A stretch of DNA of 9,312 nucleotides from Pseudomonadales bacterium (GTDB taxonomy: Bacteria > Pseudomonadota > Gammaproteobacteria > Steroidobacterales > Steroidobacteraceae), in the NCBI GenBank assembly GCA_020442965.1, contig JAGRJB010000256.1, positions 1 through 9,312 of the forward strand, given 5' to 3'. A program made the translations under genes and the position numbers. Below are positions 1 through 6,400 of the stretch, in pieces. Positions within the stretch are counted from its first letter, which is position 1, and every line of letters begins with the position of its first letter. The notes under the pieces are model-generated. The model made no database searches. It saw only the letters and a list, made by a program, of their open reading frames with translations, and was not told where the DNA came from.

Positions 1-318
1 AGCAGCCACTTCTTCCGGGACGCTCCAGAGTGCGGCTTCGGCACGCAGGGGGCCAGGTTCCGATCGCGATAGTTGCAGCGGCGTAAGGCCGAAGGCCGCA
101 TAGAACTTGCGCACTTCGTCAGGCACGGCCGTTATCAGCGTGACAGTCTCCAATCCGCCCGTAACGACTGGCGCCTGCTCGAGCGCAGGTGGCGCACCGG
201 GCGCACTCTCGGCCGACGGAACGGCAGCAGGTTTGGAGCAAGCAACTAGTACGAGGACTGCCAAACAGCCGCAAAGCCGCCCGATGGAGTCGCATCGGCG
301 CCGCGTTTTTTCAACCAG
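1..318 (-). CDS. VOC-domain lipoprotein, N-terminal part (runs off left edge)
   Basis: The minus-strand frame is open from the stop at 330-328 to the window edge. It encodes a basic N-region (KTRRR), a hydrophobic core and a clear lipobox (LVAC followed by SKP, Cys codon near 243-241). A Pro/Ala-rich linker follows, then a typical VOC-fold start: GLETVTLI, VPDEVRKFYAAFGLTPL. This predicts a membrane-anchored periplasmic protein of the glyoxalase/extradiol-dioxygenase/bleomycin-resistance superfamily; any reaction is unknown. The first VOC strand has no His where a metal ligand usually sits. The start is unresolved, because the frame has no ATG or GTG. CTG at 318 gives a good signal peptide but has no Shine-Dalgarno. 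TTG at 264 gives a very short one without positive charges. An ATG at 295 is out of frame, so a frameshift or sequence error is possible. The gene is head to head with the MFS transporter. The reading frame is secure; the start and function are not. Confidence 0.7.
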   Translation of the reverse strand, partial: MVEKTRRRCDSIGRLCGCLAVLVLVACSKPAAVPSAESAPGAPPALEQAPVVTGGLETVTLITAVPDEVRKFYAAFGLTPLQLSRSEPGPLRAEAALWSVPEEVAA

Positions 319-320
319 AC

Positions 321-326
321 AGGGGG
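321..326 (+). promoter_or_regulatory. Ribosome binding site of the MFS gene
   Basis: AGGGGG lies five bases before the ATG at 332. It decides the start, since the same reading frame stays open upstream to 107 but there it only mirrors the oppositely oriented lipoprotein gene. Confidence 0.8.
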
Positions 327-331
327 ACTAC

Positions 332-1720
332 ATGGCCGCTACCCTAGCGATCGGCGGCGCATCATGCAACGATGGCGTGATGATCGCCCGACCGTTGCCC
401 GTCGAGACCGCTTACCCAAAGCCGAGCGTCGCCTGGTACGCCGTCATCATGTTGATGCTCGCGTACATCCTGTCGTTCGTCGATCGCATCATATTTGGTC
501 TGTTAGTTGGCCCGATCCGCAAGGAATTTGCGATCAACGATACTGTTTTCTCGCTGCTCTACGGCTGGGGCTTTGCGTTCTTCTACACTTTCTGCGGCAT
601 CTTCATCGGTTGGGCCGCCGATCGCTACAGTCGTCGCAATCTGGTTTTCTGGGGCGTCGGTCTCTGGAGCCTGATGACGGCCGCCTGCGGCGTTGCGCAG
701 AATTTCTGGCAACTGGCGCTGGCGCGCGTCGGGGTCGGCGTTGGCGAGGCCAGTCTCTCGCCCGCAGCGTATTCGATGGCCGGCGACAGCTTTCCGGAGA
801 AGAAGCTTGGGCGCGCACTATCCGTGTACGTCATCGGATTGCCGCTCGGTGTGGGTCTCGCTCTAATCATCGGTGGGCAGGTGATCGGCTTTGTGGCGAC
901 CAATCCCACCTACACATTGCCACTGATCGGCACCATAAAATCCTGGCAGGCATGCTTTCTCGTGGTCGGTCTGCCGGGCCTGGTGCTTGCGGCGCTACTA
1001 CTAACGATCAAGGAACCGATCCGGCGCAAGCCTACGCCCGTGACTGACAAGTCGGCGGTTGGCGAGATCCTCGAGACCCTCGCTTACATGTTGGGCCATT
1101 GGCGCCCGTACGCGGGCCTCATGCTCGGCTTTTCGGTGATGGGCATGATCATGAACGTGTTTCAGATCTGGGGTGTGCAGTACTTTGTGCGCTTGCACGG
1201 CTATTCGATACCCGACGCGGGGCTGGCAGTCGGCTTGGTGATCGGCGTACTAGGTACGATCGGCATTCTGACCGGCGGTTGGCTCGCCGATCGTATGCGC
1301 ACCGCCGGCCGACGCGACGCTACCATGCGCGTTGGCTTGATCGCCTCGGCGACGATGATCCCATTCGCTGCGACTGCGACGCTGATGTCCGATCCACGCA
1401 TCGGCCTGTTGCTGATGCTGCCGATCGGATTCTTCACCAGCTTTGCGTTCGGCGCGGGCGGCGCGGCAGTCGTCGTACTGACGCCATCGCATATGCGGGC
1501 ACAGGCAGCGGCCGTCTACCTGTTCTTCGTCAACATGATCGGGATTGGTCTCGCCCCTTTTCTGACGGCGTGGATTACGGATCACGTCTTTGGCAGCGAT
1601 CTTGCAGTCGGTAAGTCGGCCGCCATTGTTGCCGGCGGTGCAGCAATCGGCGCGACACTGCTGTTCATCTGGGGCTTGCCGCACTTTCGCCGGCACCTCG
1701 AAGCGCGAGCTGACGCCTGA
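332..1720 (+). CDS. Spinster-like MFS transporter
   Basis: This is a 462-residue major facilitator superfamily permease of the inner membrane, the usual length for a 12-helix carrier. The first helix begins near residue 33 and carries FVDR (49-52). The MFS signature loop GWAADRYSRR is at 93-102, and its second-half counterpart GWLADRMRTAGRRD is at 316-329. ARVGVGVGEAS (131-141) and SPAAYSM resemble spinster-type proteins (Spns), which in bacteria often sit in catabolic clusters with VOC, FAH and acyl-CoA synthetase genes. The substrate is unknown; a hydrophobic carboxylate or lipid-like compound would fit but is inferred. The ATG at 332 is preferred for its strong ribosome binding site; an internal ATG at 380 is an alternative. 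The reading frame continues upstream of 332 without a stop, but the upstream residues are not membrane-like and overlap the lipoprotein gene. A promoter for this gene would have to lie inside that divergent gene. Confidence 0.92.
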   Translation: MAATLAIGGASCNDGVMIARPLPVETAYPKPSVAWYAVIMLMLAYILSFVDRIIFGLLVGPIRKEFAINDTVFSLLYGWGFAFFYTFCGIFIGWAADRYSRRNLVFWGVGLWSLMTAACGVAQNFWQLALARVGVGVGEASLSPAAYSMAGDSFPEKKLGRALSVYVIGLPLGVGLALIIGGQVIGFVATNPTYTLPLIGTIKSWQACFLVVGLPGLVLAALLLTIKEPIRRKPTPVTDKSAVGEILETLAYMLGHWRPYAGLMLGFSVMGMIMNVFQIWGVQYFVRLHGYSIPDAGLAVGLVIGVLGTIGILTGGWLADRMRTAGRRDATMRVGLIASATMIPFAATATLMSDPRIGLLLMLPIGFFTSFAFGAGGAAVVVLTPSHMRAQAAAVYLFFVNMIGIGLAPFLTAWITDHVFGSDLAVGKSAAIVAGGAAIGATLLFIWGLPHFRRHLEARADA

Positions 1721-1832
1721 CGGCCGCTCAGCATCTGGGGAATCATGCGAACATGGGTGTCCCGTGTGAGAATGCTTGACTTATGTCGTGCATTCGAGTT
1801 TTCTCCAGCTGTCGCGCCTGCATAATGGCATC

Positions 1833-3926
1833 GTGAAACTTCGTAGTCCTCTATTAGTGCTACTCGCAGGCAGCACCGTGCTACTCGCCGGCAGCGATAA
1901 ACTGCGCGCCAGCGAGGCTGGTACTGCAGTGGCTGACAGTGAGTCGTTTGGATTCATTGTCCAGTTCCGCGCGGATTCGTCGGCGCCCGCAACCAGCGTC
2001 AGCTCGAAGTTGCTTGCCGGATCGCTGGCGCTTCGCAGTCGCTCGAAAGTGCGGGCAACACGCGACATTGGTCCGGGTCTGCAGGCAATTGATCTGGTGC
2101 CCGACGACACCGGTCGTACGCCGGCCGACGTCCTGCGGGCCTTGCAACTCGACCCGCGAGTGGACTTCGCCGTTCCAGACGAGCGTCGCTACATTCAGGC
2201 CATCCCTAACGACCCGCTCTTCGTGCAGCAATGGTATCTGCAGGCAGCCCAACCCGCAGCGATTGATGCCGTACAGGCCTGGGACATCACGAGTGGCGAC
2301 GCGGACGTCGTCGTCGCCGTGCTCGACACGGGCATTCGCTTTGAACATTCTGATCTGGGTCGCGTGGCGAACGGCGGGCGCCTGCTGCCTGGGTACGACT
2401 TCGTATCGGGCGAATCGAGCGGTACGTTCCTCGTGGCCAACGACCATGACGGACGTGACGCCGATCCATCGGACCCCGGCGACTGGCTGACGAGCGCCGA
2501 CAAGAATCAGGCGATCTTCGCCAATTGCGACACGAGCAACAGCTCCTGGCACGGCACGCGGGTCGCCGGCATGATTGCAGCCAAGACCAACAACAACAAC
2601 GGTATTGCGGGCGGCTCTTGGGGATCGCTGCTGCTGCCGGTACGGGTACTCGGCAAATGCGGCGGGCGCGATTCGGATATTCTCGCGGGCATGCGCTGGG
2701 CGGCGGGTCTGCCGGTGCCAGGCGTTCCTGACAACCCCAATCCCGCCAAGATCCTCAACCTGAGCCTGGGCTCGGTCGGCAGCTGCTCGGCCGCGTACTC
2801 ACAGTTGCTAGCGGAGCTCAATGGTCGCGGCGTCCTGGTGGTCGCGTCCGCCGGCAACGAGGGCGGCGAAGTGTCTGCGCCGGCTAACTGCCCAGGCGTC
2901 GTCGCTGTCGCGGGCCTGCGCAATATCGGTACCAAAGTCGGCTTCAGCAATCTGGGCCCGGCGATTGCCCTGGGTGCTCCCGGGGGCAACTGCGTGAATG
3001 CGACCGGACAAGCCTGTCTGTTTTCCCTGGACACTACATCCAACACAGGCACGACCGCGCCGGAAGCTGACTACTTCACCGATCAGTTTTCACCCAACTT
3101 TGGCACCAGCTTCGCTGCACCGCTCGTTGCGTCGGTAGCGGCCCTGATGGCGTCGGCGAATCGCAATTTGGGCACCGTGCAACTGCGCAATCGCCTGCGT
3201 GAAGGCGCCACGCCCTATCCTCCCGCCGCAGGCGGCATACCTGCCTGCGTGGCCCCGGACGCGAGTCCCGCGCCACAAATCAGCGAGTGCGCCTGCACGA
3301 CCGACGTATGTGGCGCCGGGATGACGAACGCAGCAGGCGCCGTGCGAGCGGCGCTGCGGCCGGTGGTAGCCATCGCCGCGCCACTAACGACTTCACCGGG
3401 TCAGAATGTGACGCTCGACGCAAGTCGCAGCGGTGCTGCATGCGGTCGCAGTATCGCCCAGTATCAGTGGACCGTCCTGAGCGCACCCGGCGCGCCACCT
3501 GCAATATTGGGCGCCAATACTGCGGTCGCGACGGTGGTCGCGCCGAGCAGCGGTGCATTGGTCCTTGGTTTGACGATTACCGACGACCGCGGCCTGACCG
3601 ATGCGGCCACGGTCACGGTCGGCGCACAGTTCGCCTCATCTGCCGCCCCGGCAAGTGCCGACAGCGGCGTGTGCCCGAGCGCGACGCCACCGACAACGCA
3701 ACCGTCGACCCCGCCCGGGCCGCAACCACCCGATCCAACACCGCCGCCCACACCGACTGCGCCGCCGACTACGACCGATCCACCCGCAGTCGTGCCACCA
3801 TCATCTAGCGGCGGTCGCAGTGGGGGTGGCTCGCTGGAGTGGGCAACGCTCACGATGCTGGTTGCACTCGTAGCGATGCGCCGGCGAAGATCGCGGCTCA
3901 CGCTAGCGCGCGCAGTTCCTTCTTGA
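1833..3926 (+). CDS. Secreted S8 (subtilisin-like) serine protease with PKD-like domain and GlyGly-CTERM-like tail
   Basis: From the GTG at 1833 the product has 697 residues. In order: signal peptide (1-26, starting MKLRSPLLVLLAG); inhibitor-like propeptide (about 39-120, FGFIVQF to VDFAVPDERRY); S8 catalytic domain with Asp165 in AVLDTGI, His240 in SSWHGTRVAG, Asn309 in LNLSLG and Ser426 in FGTSFAAPL; PKD-like beta domain (about 510-598); Pro/Thr linker (615-657); C-terminal GGRSGGGSLEW, a short hydrophobic helix and RRRR. All catalytic residues are present, so an active extracellular endopeptidase is likely. The tail resembles the GlyGly-CTERM signal recognised by rhombosortase on type II secreted proteins. 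There is no in-frame ATG. TTG 1776 and GTG 1788 would lengthen the N-region by 19 or 15 residues. GTG 1833 gives the most ordinary signal peptide but lacks a Shine-Dalgarno. The 112 bases before it hold no convincing promoter or terminator. The 3' end overlaps the convergent acyl-CoA synthetase gene. Confidence 0.93.
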   Translation: MKLRSPLLVLLAGSTVLLAGSDKLRASEAGTAVADSESFGFIVQFRADSSAPATSVSSKLLAGSLALRSRSKVRATRDIGPGLQAIDLVPDDTGRTPADVLRALQLDPRVDFAVPDERRYIQAIPNDPLFVQQWYLQAAQPAAIDAVQAWDITSGDADVVVAVLDTGIRFEHSDLGRVANGGRLLPGYDFVSGESSGTFLVANDHDGRDADPSDPGDWLTSADKNQAIFANCDTSNSSWHGTRVAGMIAAKTNNNNGIAGGSWGSLLLPVRVLGKCGGRDSDILAGMRWAAGLPVPGVPDNPNPAKILNLSLGSVGSCSAAYSQLLAELNGRGVLVVASAGNEGGEVSAPANCPGVVAVAGLRNIGTKVGFSNLGPAIALGAPGGNCVNATGQACLFSLDTTSNTGTTAPEADYFTDQFSPNFGTSFAAPLVASVAALMASANRNLGTVQLRNRLREGATPYPPAAGGIPACVAPDASPAPQISECACTTDVCGAGMTNAAGAVRAALRPVVAIAAPLTTSPGQNVTLDASRSGAACGRSIAQYQWTVLSAPGAPPAILGANTAVATVVAPSSGALVLGLTITDDRGLTDAATVTVGAQFASSAAPASADSGVCPSATPPTTQPSTPPGPQPPDPTPPPTPTAPPTTTDPPAVVPPSSSGGRSGGGSLEWATLTMLVALVAMRRRRSRLTLARAVPS
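1857..1895 (+). repeat. 21-bp tandem duplication inside the signal peptide
   Basis: Two 18-base copies, 1857-1874 and 1878-1895, differ at one base (GCA versus GCC) and have a 21-bp period. Each encodes VLLAGS in frame, so the signal-peptide core reads VLLAGS-T-VLLAGS. This looks like an in-frame duplication that lengthened the hydrophobic region. Confidence 0.8.
3675..3803 (+). repeat. Low-complexity Pro/Thr-rich coding segment (protease linker)
   Basis: This stretch encodes about 43 residues that are mostly Pro and Thr (for example PPDPTPPPTPTAPPTTTDPP). Such segments are usually flexible extracellular linkers. Here it separates the PKD-like domain from the C-terminal sorting tail. The DNA is a degenerate run of CCG, CCA and ACN codons without an exact repeat unit. 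Confidence 0.75.
3898..3926. other. Tail-to-tail overlap of protease and acyl-CoA synthetase genes
   Basis: The protease stop (3924-3926) lies inside the last codons of the acyl-CoA synthetase gene, and the synthetase stop (3900-3898) lies inside the last codons of the protease gene. There is no room for an intergenic terminator, so the two transcripts must be complementary at their 3' ends unless they stop inside the other gene. Confidence 0.9.
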
Positions 3927-5451
3927 GCACCTTACCGCCGACGTTGCGCGGCAGTGTCTCGATGAACCGCAGCTCGCGCGGTACTTTGTAGCCCGAAAGA
4001 TTTTCCTTGCAGTACGCGAGCAACTCTTCTTCGCTCGTCGACGCGGCTGCCGCGCGCACCACAAAAGCACGCAATCGCTCACCCCAGTGTGCATCCGGTA
4101 TGCCGATCACCGCCGCTTCCAGGACAGCCGGATGACGATGTAACACCTCTTCGATTTCCCGCGGGAAAATATTGATCCCGCCGGAGATCACCATGTCCTT
4201 CTTTCGATCGACGATGTAGTAATAGCCATCGGCATCGCACCGCGCGAGATCGCCTGCCGAGACCCAACCGTCGCGGATGCAGGCGGCGGTGTCCTCCCGA
4301 TTGTTCCAATAGCCATCGAAGAGATAGGACGAGCGTGAATAGAGTTCGCCGACTTCGCCGGTGGCCACTTCCTGACCGTGGTCATCCAGCAGGCGTACGA
4401 GGTTGGTGGCAAACGGCCGGCCGACCGACTGGATCCTGCGCAGCTGATCCTGCGGCCGGATGTTAGTGACGATACCGGCTTCGGTCGACCCGTAGGTCTC
4501 GTGGAGCAGGCCCTCGCCCCAGAACGCGACGATCTTCTCCTTGAGTGCTTGTGGGAGCGCCGCCATGTTCGAGATGATTGCCCGCAAGGTCCTGGCCGCA
4601 TGACGGTGCCGCGCGAGCAACGCCGCATCGAGTGCGAAGATCGCTTGAAAGTGCGTTGGCACCATGAAGATGCCGGTGAAGGGCTCCTGCACCAACTTCT
4701 CGATCACCTGTGCCGGCTCGAACTTGCCCACCAGCTCTACATACCCTCCGAAGTAAAGCGTGGCCATCGTGAATGCCAGCCCCGCCCCGTGCGCCATCGG
4801 TGCTAGCGACAGGAAACGGTCGTCAGGACCATAACAACCATACTCCATCGCCATCGCGTGAAACGTGAGCACACGCGAACGATGCGAGATCAGTATTCCT
4901 TTGGGCTTGCCGGTGGTCCCCGAGCTGTAGACCAGCGTGAACGGCTGAGTTTCGGCTAGCGCGGGCGTCCGTGCGGCGATGACGCCGCCTTCGTGACTCT
5001 CGCGCCAGGAGTCGTAACCGTCTGCGCCGTGTGCGCCGATGAACACAACCTGTTCGACAGTTCGACAACGCGCCGCCTGCACCACCGCGCGCAAGCTGAC
5101 GTGTGCGAACAACACCCGCGCGCCGCAATCGTTACAAGCATCCGCCAGCTCGGAGGAATTGGCGCGTGGATTGAGCGTCGCCACGATGGCGCCCGCATCC
5201 GACAGACCAAGGACCAGTTCAGGATATTCCAGACAGTTAGCCGCGAGAACGGCGACCCGATCGCCGGGTTGCAGTGCGAGCGCTGCCAGCGCGCGCGCAG
5301 TGACGTAGCGTACGCGGCGGTCTAGCTCCGCGTAGCTGAGTTCAGCATCGCCGCAACGCAGAGCAACCTTGTGCGGCGTTCGCGCTGCCGCAGCGTGCAC
5401 ACCATCAGCCAGCAGCAAGGGGCGGTAAAGCGACGCAATTTGATCGCTCAT
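3898..5451 (-). CDS. AMP-binding acyl-CoA synthetase (ANL superfamily)
   Basis: This 517-residue protein has the full length and motif set of the adenylate-forming (ANL) family. It has the phosphate-binding loop YSSGTTGKPKG (175-185), the adenine/substrate motif HETYGSTEAG (317-326), the hinge region AGDLARCD with DRKKDMVISGGINIFPREIE just after (399-433), and the C-terminal catalytic lysine in RNVGGKVLKKELR (Lys507). The expected cytoplasmic reaction is ATP-dependent activation of a carboxylic acid to its CoA thioester through an acyl-adenylate. The acid is unknown; the family spans long-chain fatty acyl, aryl and steroid-side-chain substrates. It is the last gene of the minus-strand operon. 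ATG 5451 was chosen; GTG 5454 directly before it is equally possible, leaving only 8 bases after the amidohydrolase stop. The ribosome binding site is weak, so translational coupling is likely. Its 3' end overlaps the convergent protease gene by 29 bp. Confidence 0.92.
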   Translation of the reverse strand: MSDQIASLYRPLLLADGVHAAAARTPHKVALRCGDAELSYAELDRRVRYVTARALAALALQPGDRVAVLAANCLEYPELVLGLSDAGAIVATLNPRANSSELADACNDCGARVLFAHVSLRAVVQAARCRTVEQVVFIGAHGADGYDSWRESHEGGVIAARTPALAETQPFTLVYSSGTTGKPKGILISHRSRVLTFHAMAMEYGCYGPDDRFLSLAPMAHGAGLAFTMATLYFGGYVELVGKFEPAQVIEKLVQEPFTGIFMVPTHFQAIFALDAALLARHRHAARTLRAIISNMAALPQALKEKIVAFWGEGLLHETYGSTEAGIVTNIRPQDQLRRIQSVGRPFATNLVRLLDDHGQEVATGEVGELYSRSSYLFDGYWNNREDTAACIRDGWVSAGDLARCDADGYYYIVDRKKDMVISGGINIFPREIEEVLHRHPAVLEAAVIGIPDAHWGERLRAFVVRAAAASTSEEELLAYCKENLSGYKVPRELRFIETLPRNVGGKVLKKELRALA

Positions 5452-5462
5452 CACTCGCCCGC

Positions 5463-6368
5463 TCAGTTGCGCCGCGTCGCGGCCATGCCCGCGTCACGCT
5501 TTAGCTTTCGGTAGCCCGGCAACTTGAATACGCGCAGCGCGTTGTCGCGCAATAACATCTGTTTTGCAACCGGGTCCATGCCGAGTGCGTCGACTTCCTG
5601 AATCGCGCGCTCCGGATGGATCACCGGCCAGTCGGTACCGAACATCACCTTCTCGCGACCGTAAGTGTTGGCGTAGTGCACGTATTGTTTGGGCCAATGC
5701 CGCGGTGCGTAGGCGTCACCCGCCGTGTAGACGTTGGAATGCTTCCAGCACATCGAGATCATGTTATCGGTCCAGGGCACGCCGATATGAATGCCGATCA
5801 GCGTCAGCTCCGGAAAATCGATGGCCACTTGATCCAACAGGATTGGATCGGCCACCGTTGGCAAGCGTCTGGCCGCCGAGTAGATGAGATTGTGGCCGAC
5901 CTGCATCATGATCGGCACGGCCAGTTCGGCGCACTTGGTGTAATACGGATAATACTTGGCGTGATTCGGCGGCAGACCGAACCAGTGTGGATACAGATGC
6001 GCGCCGACGAATCCATACGCCTCCACCGCGTGTTGCAGCTCTCGCAGCCCGCTCATGCCGCGGAACGGATCAACACCGGCGAGCCCGGAGAATCGCTCAG
6101 GGTACTTCTTACAGATCTTGTAGACACGCTCATAGGGCAATGCGAATGAACCGCGCACATTGATATCGCCCGCGCGAACCGCGACGAGTAGCGAGCGTTC
6201 GATCCCGGCTCGATCCATCATCTTCAGGTACTGACTAATCGGCACGCCGCCCCAAAGCTTGCGATCCATGCGGATCTGGCGTTTGAAATCGTCGTCGATA
6301 CCCGTTTGCTTGAGACGCACCGACGTCGGGTCGTAGACGTTACAAACGATATCAATCGCGCCGCTCAT
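5463..6368 (-). CDS. Amidohydrolase_2 family TIM-barrel protein lacking the HxH motif
   Basis: From the ATG at 6368 the protein has 301 residues. It resembles the amidohydrolase_2/ACMSD group, metal-dependent TIM-barrel hydrolases and decarboxylases of about 300-340 residues. Visible family marks are the His after strand 4 (MMQVGH, His159), IGIHIG (His194), the distal metal-type Asp in MFGTDWP (Asp246) and the C-terminal NALRVFKL segment. The N-terminal metal motif, normally D-x-H-x-H, reads DIVCN (residues 6-10), so both His are replaced by Val and Asn. It may therefore bind metal differently or have a changed or non-hydrolytic role. The chosen ATG has GAGGA (6383-6379) ten bases upstream. 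An alternative GTG at 6404 overlaps the previous stop as GTGA, adds 12 residues (MTAVADTEDSND) and would couple translation. The gene lies between the glycosyltransferase-like and acyl-CoA synthetase genes, suggesting a shared substrate; the reaction is not known. Confidence 0.88.
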   Translation of the reverse strand: MSGAIDIVCNVYDPTSVRLKQTGIDDDFKRQIRMDRKLWGGVPISQYLKMMDRAGIERSLLVAVRAGDINVRGSFALPYERVYKICKKYPERFSGLAGVDPFRGMSGLRELQHAVEAYGFVGAHLYPHWFGLPPNHAKYYPYYTKCAELAVPIMMQVGHNLIYSAARRLPTVADPILLDQVAIDFPELTLIGIHIGVPWTDNMISMCWKHSNVYTAGDAYAPRHWPKQYVHYANTYGREKVMFGTDWPVIHPERAIQEVDALGMDPVAKQMLLRDNALRVFKLPGYRKLKRDAGMAATRRN

Positions 6369-6400
6369 GTCATTCGAGTCCTCAGTATCGGCAACGGCGG

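Noticed and set aside
107..331. N-terminal extension of the MFS reading frame upstream of 332
   Set aside because: The 75 extra residues are low in hydrophobicity and not typical of the family. The region codes on the other strand for a lipoprotein signal and VOC domain, and the strong ribosome binding site is at 321-326.
1716..1735. Weak symmetric sequence just after the MFS stop as a terminator
   Set aside because: The arms are only four paired bases around an off-centre core, and no T-run follows.
1745..1825. Possible 26-residue leader peptide before the protease gene
   Set aside because: It has an ATG with a GGGGA-like site only three bases away, and no recognisable sequence. Chance is the simpler explanation.
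1776..1826. Possible promoter before the protease: TTGACT at 1776 and CATAAT at 1821
   Set aside because: The two elements are 39 bases apart, and neither has a good partner at 16-18 bases.
2588..2602. Short AAC triplet run
   Set aside because: It simply encodes TNNNNG in a surface loop of the protease and is too short to be a meaningful repeat.
4378..4806. Long open frames opposite the acyl-CoA synthetase and other genes
   Set aside because: They mirror strong coding genes with complete motifs on the other strand and show no recognisable domains of their own.
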